A program made the translations under genes and the position numbers. A stretch of DNA of 64,000 bases, from contig NZ_SHKS01000001.1 of the NCBI RefSeq assembly GCF_004217285.1, forward strand, positions 1-64,000, in the 5' to 3' direction. This document shows, one piece after another, positions 55,402-63,008 of this stretch. A model generated the notes under the pieces. That model was given only the letters and a program-made list of their open reading frames with translations. It did no database searches and was not told the origin of the DNA. The stretch's first letter is position 1. Each line of letters begins with the position of its first letter. The DNA is from Streptomyces sp. BK239. Its GTDB lineage: Bacteria > Actinomycetota > Actinomycetes > Streptomycetales > Streptomycetaceae.

Positions 55402-55625
55402 AGGTCACACTCCCGGTCTTCAACTTCCGGCAAAGCGGGCCGTCATGGACATTGCGTGCGCAACGGCCTTGACGTCGGTTTGAAAACTCGGAAGGGTGAA
55501 GCGTGGCATGCGTATCTCTGGGGCGCATGTGAACCGGGGGACTTGGCGAACGATTCAGCCGCCCCCGTCGATCACCGCCCCGGCGCTGCCTCATTCACGA
55601 TTCGGCTACTGGGGGTAGCAACCAT

Positions 55626-56543
55626 ATGACCAAGAAGACGCGGATCCGGGTCGCGCGCATAGCCGCCGGCGCCGTGATCGCCGCGGGCGCCTCGCTGACC
55701 GTCGCGGGCGTCGCCTCCGCCACCGGCAACGAGGGTGGCACGAGCAACCTGGTGGAGACGATCACGGGCAAGGGCGACCGGAACCCGCACAACCCGGGCG
55801 ACCCGGGTGAGCCGGACCCGTGCGACGTCGGCACCGGCCCGGACTGCCCCGACCCCGGTGGCGCCACCGGCACGACGGGTACCACCGGCACGACGGGTAC
55901 GACCGGTGACACCGGCACCACGGGCACCACGGGTACGACGGGCACCACGGGTACGACCGGCACCACGGGTACGACGGGCACCACGGGTACGACCGGCACC
56001 ACGGGTACGACGGGCACCACGGGTACGACCGGTACTACGGGTACGACCGGTACTACGGGTACGACCGGTACTACGGGTACGACCGGCACCACAGGTACGA
56101 CCGGCACCACCGGTACCACGGGTACGACCGGTACTACCGGCACCACGGGTACGACCGGCACCACCGGTACCACGGGTACGACCGGCACCACCGGTACCAC
56201 GGGTACGACCGGCACCACTGGCACCGGTACCAACGGTTCGACCGACGGTGGCGACGACACCACCGGCGGTTCTGTCACCGCCGGTTCCACCACCGGAGGT
56301 TCCGGTACCACCCCCGACGGTGGCAACAACACCTCCCCGCAGGACGCCGGTACCTCCGCGCTGACCGACACCTCGGACACCGTCTCCGACGCCTCCGCCC
56401 AGGGCGGTGGCAAGGAGCTGGCCGAGACCGGTGCCGGGGAGACCACGTTCATGATCCTCGGCGCCGCGACGATGATCGCCGGCGGCATCGGCTTCCGTGT
56501 GCTGCCGCGCCTCGTCGAGGGCCGCGGCGGCGCGGCCGCCTGA
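55626..56543 (+). CDS. Collagen-like (Gly-Thr-Thr)n surface protein with sortase signal
   Basis: 305 residues. A signal peptide (1-33, '[21 protein letters not shown]') is followed by a Pro/Asp-rich head, then about 40 Gly-X-Y triplets, nearly all Gly-Thr-Thr (about 79-202). A Gly/Ser/Thr-rich stalk and the sorting signal come next: 'LAETG' (265-269), a hydrophobic helix ('[18 protein letters not shown]') and a basic tail. LAxTG is the motif of class E sortases in Streptomyces, so it should be covalently wall-linked. Gly-Thr-Thr is unusual for a collagen-like helix. 'gggggtag' precedes the ATG. No sortase gene is adjacent. Confidence 0.9.
   Translation: MTKKTRIRVARIAAGAVIAAGASLTVAGVASATGNEGGTSNLVETITGKGDRNPHNPGDPGEPDPCDVGTGPDCPDPGGATGTTGTTGTTGTTGDTGTTGTTGTTGTTGTTGTTGTTGTTGTTGTTGTTGTTGTTGTTGTTGTTGTTGTTGTTGTTGTTGTTGTTGTTGTTGTTGTTGTTGTTGTTGTTGTTGTTGTTGTGTNGSTDGGDDTTGGSVTAGSTTGGSGTTPDGGNNTSPQDAGTSALTDTSDTVSDASAQGGGKELAETGAGETTFMILGAATMIAGGIGFRVLPRLVEGRGGAAA
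55866..56227 (+). repeat. 18-bp-period tandem repeat encoding Gly-Thr-Thr triplets
   Basis: The array is built from 9-bp half units 'accggcacc', 'acgggtacg' and close variants, arranged mostly in an 18-bp period such as 'accggcaccacgggtacg'. Variants alternate in blocks, which suggests several rounds of unequal exchange or slippage. About 360 bp in total. Confidence 0.95.
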
Positions 56544-56582
56544 CGGCAGCCGCACCCGCACGCGCCGTGAGCGCGCACACAG

Positions 56583-56613
56583 AGAGGCCCGGAGCTCGCA
56601 GCTCCGGGCCTCT
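56583..56613 (+). terminator. Bidirectional terminator after the collagen-like gene
   Basis: Arms 'agaggcccggagct' and 'agctccgggcctct' form a perfect 14-bp stem around a 3-nt loop between the convergent collagen-like gene and the small zinc-ribbon gene. Confidence 0.88.
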
Positions 56614-56666
56614 CGGGCGTCCTGAGGTCTCGTTCTGAGGTTTTCCGCGGTGTCCCGGCCGCCGGC

Positions 56667-56858
56667 CTAGGCGGTCTGGTGGGCCAGCAGCGCCACCGCC
56701 GCGACCAGCACCGCCAGCAGCGCGATCAGCGCCATCGGGTTCAGGCCCGCGAAGAAGTTGTCCTGCTGCAGCCGCTCGCGGTTCGCACGGCACACGGGGC
56801 ACCGGCCCTCGCTCACGGGCGCGGCGCAGTTAGCGCACACCAGCCGGTCGTACGTCAT
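56667..56858 (-). CDS. Small zinc-ribbon membrane protein
   Basis: 63 residues, ATG at 56858 with a strong 'aaggaggg' upstream. Two CxxC pairs ('CANCAAPVSEGRCPVC') form a zinc ribbon at residues 8-23. A single C-terminal transmembrane helix follows ('MALIALLAVLVAAVALLAH'). It should be a tail-anchored cytoplasmic protein. The strong ribosome binding site and the conserved-looking design support a real gene despite the small size. It diverges from ftsE. Function unknown. Confidence 0.85.
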   Translation of the reverse strand: MTYDRLVCANCAAPVSEGRCPVCRANRERLQQDNFFAGLNPMALIALLAVLVAAVALLAHQTA

Positions 56859-57084
56859 GCGCTCGCCCTCCTTGCACCGGTTCCACAGACACAACGCTCG
56901 CGCGGGCGCGAACGTTCCCCCCACCACTGTGCCAGGTTCCCCGGGCCCCCGCGCGGGCGCTCGGGAAGAGCGCCGCCCGTACAAAAGGGCACAACCCCCG
57001 CGCAACCGCAACCGGTGCCTGCGCGCGCGTACCCGGTTCGCGTAAGGTCACGCTCATCTACCCCCGGCGACCCGTGGTGCACCC

Positions 57085-57774
57085 GTGATCCGATTCGACA
57101 ACGTGTCCAAGGTCTACCCCAAGCAGACCCGCCCCGCACTCAGGGATGTCTCCCTCGAAGTGGAGAAGGGCGAGTTCGTGTTCCTGGTGGGGTCCTCGGG
57201 CTCCGGCAAGTCCACCTTCCTGCGGCTCGTCCTCCGCGAGGAGCGGTGCAGCCACGGCCAGGTGCACGTGCTGGGCAAGGACCTCGCGCGCCTGTCCAAC
57301 TGGAAGGTGCCGCAGATGCGCCGCCAGCTGGGCACGGTGTTCCAGGACTTCCGCCTGCTGCCGAACAAGACGGTGGCGGAGAACGTCGCCTTCGCGCAGG
57401 AGGTGATCGGCAAGTCCCGCGGCGAGATCCGCAAGTCCGTTCCGCAGGTGCTCGACCTCGTCGGGCTCGGCGGCAAGGAGGAGCGGATGCCGGGCGAGCT
57501 GTCCGGCGGTGAGCAGCAGCGCGTCGCCATCGCGCGCGCGTTCGTGAACCGGCCCAAACTGCTGATCGCGGACGAGCCCACCGGCAACCTCGACCCGCAG
57601 ACCTCCGTCGGCATCATGAAGCTGCTCGACCGGATCAACCGCACCGGCACGACCGTCGTCATGGCCACGCACGACCAGAACATCGTGGACCAGATGCGCA
57701 AGCGCGTCATCGAGCTGGAGAAGGGCCGCCTCGTCCGCGACCAGGCACGCGGCGTCTACGGCTACCAGCACTGA
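57085..57774 (+). CDS. ftsE: Cell division ATP-binding protein FtsE
   Basis: 229 residues, GTG start. Walker A 'GSSGSGKST' (36-44), signature '[14 protein letters not shown]', Walker B '[12 protein letters not shown]' and the H-loop in 'VVMATHD' are complete. FtsEX is an ABC-type complex that does not transport. It signals through the membrane to activate peptidoglycan hydrolases during division. ftsX begins 37 nt downstream. The short spacers point to one operon with ftsX. Confidence 0.97.
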   Translation: MIRFDNVSKVYPKQTRPALRDVSLEVEKGEFVFLVGSSGSGKSTFLRLVLREERCSHGQVHVLGKDLARLSNWKVPQMRRQLGTVFQDFRLLPNKTVAENVAFAQEVIGKSRGEIRKSVPQVLDLVGLGGKEERMPGELSGGEQQRVAIARAFVNRPKLLIADEPTGNLDPQTSVGIMKLLDRINRTGTTVVMATHDQNIVDQMRKRVIELEKGRLVRDQARGVYGYQH

Positions 57775-57810
57775 CCGCGACCGTCCACGGAAAGGCCCGA
57801 AGAACCCGCC

Positions 57811-58728
57811 ATGCGCGCCCAGTTCGTACTGTCCGAGATCGGTGTCGGTCTCCGTCGCAACCTGACGATGACGTTCGCCGTCATCGTCTCCGTCGCCCTG
57901 TCGCTCGCCCTGTTCGGCGGGTCGCTCCTGATGAGCGACCAGGTCAGCACGATGAAGGGCTACTGGTACGACAAGGTCAACGTCTCGATCTTCCTCTGTA
58001 ACAAGAGTGACGCCGCGTCCGACCCCAACTGCGCCAAGGGCGCGGTCACCGAGGACCAGAAGAAGCGGATCAAGTCGGACCTCGACAAGATGCCGGTCGT
58101 CGACACGGTCACGTACGAGACCCAGGACCAGGCGTACAAGCACTACAAGGAGCAGTTCGGCGACTCGCCGCTCGCCGCCTCGCTGACGCCGGACCAGATG
58201 CAGGAGTCGTTCCGCATCAAACTGAAGGACCCGGAGAAGTACCAGGTCATCGCCACCGCCTTCGACGGCCGGGAGGGCGTGCAGTCGGTGCAGGACCAGA
58301 AGGGCATCCTGGACAGCCTGTTCACGATGCTGAACCTGATGAACCGGGCCGCGCTCGGCGTCATGGCGCTCATGCTGATCGTCGCCCTGCTGCTGATCGT
58401 CAACACCGTGCGCGTCTCGGCGTTCAGCCGCAGGCGGGAAACCGGCATCATGCGCCTGGTGGGCGCGTCCGGCTTCTACATCCAGGCCCCGTTCATCGCC
58501 GAGGCCGCGGTCGCCGGACTGATCGGAGGGTCCCTCGCGTGCACCTTCCTCGTGGTCGGGCGGTACTTCACGATCGACCACGGCATGGCGCTGTCGCAGA
58601 AGCTGACCCTCATCAACTTCGTCGGCTGGGACGCCGTGTTGACCAAGCTGCCGCTCATCCTTGCGGCGAGCGTGCTGATCCCCGCCCTTGCCGCCTTCGT
58701 CGCTCTGCGCAAGTACCTGAAGGTGTGA
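57811..58728 (+). CDS. ftsX: Cell division protein FtsX
   Basis: 305 residues. It has the four-helix FtsX topology: helix 1 about 20-43 ('MTFAVIVSVALSLALFGGSLLM'), a large extracytoplasmic loop (about 45-175), then 'ALGVMALMLIVALLLIVNTVR', 'IAEAAVAGLIGGSLACTFLVV' and 'LILAASVLIPALAAFVAL'. The loop contains two cysteines (in 'FLCNKSDAASDPNCAKG') that may form a disulphide. It passes the FtsE signal to a cell-wall hydrolase such as an NlpC/P60 enzyme, not encoded here. Confidence 0.97.
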   Translation: MRAQFVLSEIGVGLRRNLTMTFAVIVSVALSLALFGGSLLMSDQVSTMKGYWYDKVNVSIFLCNKSDAASDPNCAKGAVTEDQKKRIKSDLDKMPVVDTVTYETQDQAYKHYKEQFGDSPLAASLTPDQMQESFRIKLKDPEKYQVIATAFDGREGVQSVQDQKGILDSLFTMLNLMNRAALGVMALMLIVALLLIVNTVRVSAFSRRRETGIMRLVGASGFYIQAPFIAEAAVAGLIGGSLACTFLVVGRYFTIDHGMALSQKLTLINFVGWDAVLTKLPLILAASVLIPALAAFVALRKYLKV

Positions 58729-58796
58729 CGCACGCCAATGGGGTCGTACGGTCAAGCGAACGTACGGCCCCTTCGCGTTCCCCTAGACTCACGGCC

Positions 58797-59978
58797 ATGT
58801 CAGGCCATGACCCGTTCTGTCCGTCCCGTCGCCTCGGCCGGGGAGTCGCCCTGACGTTGGTGTTCGCCGGTGTGGTCGCCGCGGGGGCGGCGACCGGCTC
58901 GCTGCCGGGGGAACTGGGCGGGGCCCGGGAGTCGGCGGTCGGCGAAGGGCGTACGACGGCGACGCTCTCCAGCCGCCCCGAGGCGGTGACCCGGGCCGCC
59001 GAGGAGGCGATGGCCGACGGCAAGTCCCCCCTGGAGGCCGCCGAGCGCGCCGTGAGCCGCAGTGGGGATCGGTGGGCGGCGGTGTACTCCGAGGGCGAGT
59101 ACGCGGAGTTCGCGCAGTCCCTCGACGGCCGGTACACCGGCGTCGGCCTGGAGGCGCGGCGCGAGCGGGACGGCCGGATCGAGATCACCGAGGTGCGGTC
59201 CGGGTCGCCCGCCGCCGCCGCGGGGATCCGCGCGGGGGACCGGTTGAGCAGTGTGGACGGCACGAACGTCGAGGGACGGCCGGTCACCGACGTCGTCTCG
59301 TTACTCCGCGGCGACGCCCTGGACGCGCCCGCCGGCACCACCGTCCGGCTCGGTCTGGAACGCGGCACACGCGCGTGGACCGAGACGCTGCGCCGGACCC
59401 GCCTGTCCACCGACTCGGTCACCGTGCGCCGGCTCGCCGACGGCGTCACCGTCATCACGATCGCCGCGTTCACCAAGGGCGTCGGCGACAGCGTCCGCAC
59501 CGCCGTCCGCGCGGCCCCCGGCGACGAGGGGATCGTCCTGGACCTGCGGGGCAACTCCGGCGGCCTGGTCACCGAGGCCGTCTCCACCGCCTCCGTCTTC
59601 CTCGACGGCGGTCTCGTCGCCACCTACGACGTCGACGGCGACCAGCGCGTCCTGCACGCCGAGCCCGGCGGCGACACGGGCAGGCCCCTGGTCACGCTCG
59701 TCGACGGCGGCACCATGAGCGCGGCCGAGCTGCTCACCGGCGCCCTGAAGGACCGGGGCCGCGCGGTCGTCGTCGGCTCGCGCACCTTCGGCAAGGGCTC
59801 GGTGCAGATGCCGAGCAGGCTGCCCGACGGCTCCGTGGCCGAGCTGACCGTGGGTCACTACCGCACCCCGTCCGGCCGCAGCGTCGACGGCCAGGGCGTC
59901 ACCCCGGACCTGGAGGCGGACGAGGGTGCACTGGAGCGCGCGGAGAGCGTCCTGGACGGGCTCGGCGACACGGCGTGA
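58797..59978 (+). CDS. S41-family C-terminal processing peptidase
   Basis: 393 residues from the ATG at 58797. An N-terminal membrane anchor (about 14-36, 'GVALTLVFAGVVAAGAATG') is followed by a helical linker, a PDZ domain (about 105-185, 'YTGVGLEARRERDGRIEI', 'SPAAAAGIRAGDRL') and the S41 protease core. The dyad is Ser308 ('GGTMSAAELL') and Lys333 ('TFGKGSVQ'), 25 residues apart as in CtpA. It would cleave envelope proteins outside the membrane. Its place between ftsX and smpB is conserved in Streptomyces. Confidence 0.94.
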   Translation: MSGHDPFCPSRRLGRGVALTLVFAGVVAAGAATGSLPGELGGARESAVGEGRTTATLSSRPEAVTRAAEEAMADGKSPLEAAERAVSRSGDRWAAVYSEGEYAEFAQSLDGRYTGVGLEARRERDGRIEITEVRSGSPAAAAGIRAGDRLSSVDGTNVEGRPVTDVVSLLRGDALDAPAGTTVRLGLERGTRAWTETLRRTRLSTDSVTVRRLADGVTVITIAAFTKGVGDSVRTAVRAAPGDEGIVLDLRGNSGGLVTEAVSTASVFLDGGLVATYDVDGDQRVLHAEPGGDTGRPLVTLVDGGTMSAAELLTGALKDRGRAVVVGSRTFGKGSVQMPSRLPDGSVAELTVGHYRTPSGRSVDGQGVTPDLEADEGALERAESVLDGLGDTA

Positions 59979-60073
59979 GCCGGCCGGCGGGCCGGGCGGC
60001 TCACGTGCTCCCGTCGCGAACCTCGTAATCGGCTTTCCCCCCGGCCCCCTCCTGGTGCGAAAATGGCCGCACT

Positions 60074-60619
60074 ATGAGCAAGGGAATGTACGTACCGAAA
60101 GAGTCCCAGCCGAAGCAGGGCAAGCCGGCCGAGGGCAAGGCCAAGGACGGCAAGCGCAAGATCGTCGCGCAGAACAAGAAGGCCCGGCACGACTACGCGA
60201 TCATCGACGTCTACGAGGCCGGGATCGTGCTCACCGGCACCGAGGTGAAGTCGCTGCGCCAGGGCCGGGCCTCGCTGGCCGACGGCTTCGTCCAGATCGA
60301 CGACGGCGAGGCGTGGCTGCACAACGCCCACATCCCGGAGTACTTCCAGGGCACCTGGACCAACCACTCCGTGCGCCGCAAGCGCAAGCTGCTGCTGCAC
60401 CGCGAGGAGATCGACAAGCTCGCGGTGAAGTCCGAGGAGACGGGGCACACGATCGTGCCGCTCGCCCTGTACTTCAAGGACGGCCGGGCGAAGGCCGAGA
60501 TCGCGCTGGCGCGCGGCAAGAAGGAGTACGACAAGCGCCAGACCTTGCGGGAGAAGCAGGACCGCCGGGACACGGACCGCGCGATCGCGGCGGCGAAGCG
60601 GCGGCAGCGGGGCGCGTAG
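60074..60619 (+). CDS. smpB: SsrA-binding protein SmpB
   Basis: 181 residues. SmpB binds tmRNA and delivers it to stalled ribosomes for trans-translation. Conserved parts are '[20 protein letters not shown]', '[19 protein letters not shown]' and the basic C-terminal tail '[20 protein letters not shown]'. The N terminus has an extra Lys-rich stretch of about 30 residues compared with E. coli. Its partner RNA gene ssrA begins 96 nt downstream. Confidence 0.97.
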   Translation: MSKGMYVPKESQPKQGKPAEGKAKDGKRKIVAQNKKARHDYAIIDVYEAGIVLTGTEVKSLRQGRASLADGFVQIDDGEAWLHNAHIPEYFQGTWTNHSVRRKRKLLLHREEIDKLAVKSEETGHTIVPLALYFKDGRAKAEIALARGKKEYDKRQTLREKQDRRDTDRAIAAAKRRQRGA

Positions 60620-60715
60620 TAATGCGCTGGCATCGGCGTGCGTCGGTCACGTACGATGGGTCTGCACCCCACAGCGGGTGCGCTTCCCTCCTCGGAGGGG
60701 TTGAAAAAACAACAT

Positions 60716-61110
60716 GGGGATGATCGGTTTCGACAGCGGTTGTCGAAGCAGGGGAAGCGTGTCGAGGAAGCGGCCATGATCTCGTAAACCACAGGCCGAA
60801 AAAAATAATCGCCAATTCCAAGAGCGATTCTCCCGAGCACTTCGCTCTCGCCGCCTGATCTCAGGTAGCGACAGCGTCTGCTCTCTCATGGGAGTGTCAG
60901 CCCGGGGGTGTTCCCGACCCGGATCCTGGCATCAGCTAGGGGACTAAACCTTGATCCCGGTCACGGGGTGAAGAGGGAAACCAAACAGTGACTGGGCCCG
61001 TCGGCGACTTGTTCGCGTGATCGCCGGGGCCGAGAAAATCGTAGCGAACTGCACACGGAGAAGCCCTGTTTCCGCACCGGTGGACGCGGGTTCGATTCCC
61101 GCCATCTCCA
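60716..61110 (+). ncRNA. ssrA: Transfer-messenger RNA
   Basis: 395 nt. The 5' end 'ggggatgatcggtttcgac' and the 3' end 'gggttcgattcccgccatctcca' form the tRNA-like half; the acceptor stem pairs 'ggggatg' with 'catctcc'. The CCA is not encoded. The mRNA-like part carries a tag frame at 60811-60858. The following bases are rich in pseudoknot-type inverted repeats. It frees ribosomes stalled on broken mRNAs and tags the products for proteolysis together with SmpB. Confidence 0.96.
60811..60858 (+). other. tmRNA proteolysis tag reading frame
   Basis: The resume codon is GCC at 60811. The frame encodes 'ANSKSDSPEHFALAA' and ends with TGA. Together with the alanine carried by tmRNA the tag would be AANSKSDSPEHFALAA. 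The terminal 'ALAA' is the ClpXP-type degradation signal. Confidence 0.9.
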
Positions 61111-61125
61111 CTCATCCCATGTGGG

Positions 61126-61160
61126 CGAAGCCCCGCTGCTCTCGAGCAGCGGGGCTTTCG
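61126..61160 (+). terminator. Terminator after ssrA
   Basis: Arms 'aagccccgctgct' and 'agcagcggggctt' with the loop 'ctcg', followed by 'tcg', lie 16 nt after the tmRNA 3' end. Confidence 0.92.
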
Positions 61161-61682
61161 TCGTTGTTGAGCGACAGCGGCAGGGGCGTCACGGACGCCG
61201 CCGGGACGGCGCATCCGGCCGCCGGCGACACATGCCGGTCGCGAGGAATTCCGGCGAAGCATGAAAAAACCCCGCAATCCGATTCTCGATGTAGCCGACT
61301 TTCCGGCCATGCCTCAAACGGTGGTGAGACCGCTCGTCGAGCCGGTCCTGTCGACCTGCGCGTCGCCGGTGTGGCGAAAGGGGCTGGTCCGTTCGGCGCT
61401 CGACGTGATGCGCCGGGCGGGGCTCGAACTCGGGTTCGTGGCGTCCTGGATCGGACGGCCGGTCGGTGGATCGATTCCGGCCATAGGCATGAACATGACC
61501 TCTGAGTGTAAATGCGACAACGTGAACATCGGACGCACGTCTGCGCTAGATTCGTCGACCTGAGCAAAGTCCGGGTAAATGGGGCGTGTTGACCGGGTGG
61601 GGGTCCGGATTCGCGGCATGTGCTCGCCGTCGTAGACGCGCCCGGTACAGACCCGTGGTGTCCCATGGGGGGAATCGCACAC
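61161..61682 (+). other. Variable spacer after ssrA (522 bp)
   Basis: It holds one uncertain small frame (61261-61563), a stretch resembling the ssrA 3' end with a 7-bp gap (about 61466-61483), and a less GC-rich part at 61490-61580 that may be the promoter of the Pro/Ser-rich gene. The ssrA 3' end is a common integration site for mobile elements, so this may be an old integration scar. No integrase is present. Confidence 0.45.
61261..61563 (+). CDS. Doubtful small hypothetical protein
   Basis: 100 codons from an ATG ('MKKPRNPILDVADFPAMPQT' start). The middle part (about codons 20-62) has strong G/C at third positions, but both ends are AT-rich and end in unlikely text ('SECKCDNVNIG'). There is only a weak ribosome binding site. 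I recognise no domain. It may be a real short gene, a remnant of a longer one or chance. Listed with low confidence. Confidence 0.22.
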   Translation: MKKPRNPILDVADFPAMPQTVVRPLVEPVLSTCASPVWRKGLVRSALDVMRRAGLELGFVASWIGRPVGGSIPAIGMNMTSECKCDNVNIGRTSALDSST

Positions 61683-62981
61683 GTGAGCAAATGGCTGGAA
61701 GACGCCTTTCCGGAGTGGCCGGAAGCGGCGTCGCCGACCGGAAACGTACCGATGGCGGAAGGAAGCGCTCAGGCGCTTCCCGGGTCCGCGCGGTGGTCGT
61801 CGAGAGGTGTCACGGAGGGGGGCGCGCGGGCGTCCTACCCGGAGCTTTCCGCCGGCGGCGGCTGCAGGGCATTACCTGGCAATCCGCTCGAAACCGGGAC
61901 ACCGTCACTCTCGAACAACCTTTCCGAAAATGAACGGTTGAGCGGTGGGCTCCGGGATCCCTGGGCGGAGAGCGCCGGAGATACGTCGGGCGTCCTGGGC
62001 GGCGGCTCCGGCGCGTCGAGCGCGGGCCTCAGCGGCCTCACCGGTCTCGTGGACGAGGCCGGCGCAGCGGACGACGACCACGACCCGGACGAGGTGACCG
62101 TCCAGCTCGACTCCCCGCCCGGCGGCTCGTCCGGCAACGGGCAGGACGCCTCCGAGGTGCCCGTGTTCGTCGACGAGTCCGGCCGCCGCAGCCGCACCTT
62201 CCGCCGCATCGGCATCGCCGTCGGGCTCGCCTGCGCCGCCTACGCCGTCGTCATCGTCGGCACGCTCCTGTCGGGCAACTCCAGCGCGCCCTGGCTGCCG
62301 GTGCCGGGCCCGAAGGACGACGAGCCGGCCCGTCAGGTGGACACCGGCCCGCAGCCCTCGGCGTCCTCCGGCGGCACGGGCGAACCGGAGGAATCAGCGC
62401 CCGACCGCCCCGGAAGCACCGCCCCCGGCGTCGCGTCGGCGTCCCCGGCCGCGAGCGCGTCGCCCAGCGCACGGGCGAGCGCCGCCCCGCCGAGCGCGTC
62501 CGCCTCCCCGGGGCCCTCGGCGAGCGCCTCCCTCCTGCGGCCCAGCCCGGAGGCCTCCAGTCGCGAGCCGTCGCTCCAGACGCCGAGCAGCCCGGCCGCG
62601 TCCTCCGCGCCGCCCCCGTCGCCCTCGCCCAGCGCCTCGCCGTCGCCCGACGCCTCGCCCTCACCGGCGGGAGGCGCGGGCACCACGGTGGCGGGCGGCG
62701 CCCCTCAGCCGGCGCCGGCCCACGACACGTCGACGACGCACACCACGACGTCGTCCGCCGCCCTGCCGGTCACCGGCGCCACGGCGACACTCGTCCCGCC
62801 GGCCGTCACCGGCCTGCCCCGGACGCTGACACCCGGCCCGGTCTCCGCCGCGCGGCTCCACCCGCCCGTGCCCGGCTCGGCAGCCACCGTGCCCGTCTTC
62901 GCGGTCCTCCCCGGCTCGACGACCGCCGCGCTCACGTCCGCTCCCCGCTCCGTCGCCCTCCCCGGCGGCCTCGCCGTCTGA
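61683..62981 (+). CDS. Pro/Ser/Ala-rich single-pass membrane protein
   Basis: 432 residues from the GTG at 61683, which has 'gggggg' 9 nt upstream. An ATG at 61665 is also in frame. The cytoplasmic N-terminal half is Gly/Ser-rich and acidic near 130-160. One transmembrane helix follows at about 178-200 ('IAVGLACAAYAVVIVGTLLSG'). The outer half is a long Ser/Ala/Pro repeat-like region ('SASPAASASPSARASA') with no fold I recognise, probably extended in the wall. It lies 27 bp upstream of the polysaccharide deacetylase gene and is likely cotranscribed. Confidence 0.78.
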   Translation: MSKWLEDAFPEWPEAASPTGNVPMAEGSAQALPGSARWSSRGVTEGGARASYPELSAGGGCRALPGNPLETGTPSLSNNLSENERLSGGLRDPWAESAGDTSGVLGGGSGASSAGLSGLTGLVDEAGAADDDHDPDEVTVQLDSPPGGSSGNGQDASEVPVFVDESGRRSRTFRRIGIAVGLACAAYAVVIVGTLLSGNSSAPWLPVPGPKDDEPARQVDTGPQPSASSGGTGEPEESAPDRPGSTAPGVASASPAASASPSARASAAPPSASASPGPSASASLLRPSPEASSREPSLQTPSSPAASSAPPPSPSPSASPSPDASPSPAGGAGTTVAGGAPQPAPAHDTSTTHTTTSSAALPVTGATATLVPPAVTGLPRTLTPGPVSAARLHPPVPGSAATVPVFAVLPGSTTAALTSAPRSVALPGGLAV

Positions 62982-63008
62982 CTCTGATCCCCGGAGAACG
63001 TCCCCCTC

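Noticed and set aside
55572..56578. Minus-strand frames of over 320 codons encoding Val-Val-Pro or Gly-Ala-Gly-Arg-Thr repeats
   Set aside because: They arise because the tandem repeat is free of stops in several frames. The plus-strand frame has a signal peptide, sortase signal and ribosome binding site; the minus-strand frames do not.
60936..61310. Minus-strand open frame containing 'GDGGNRTRVH'
   Set aside because: It is antisense to the tRNA-like 3' end of tmRNA. Such translated text is a known source of false protein annotations.
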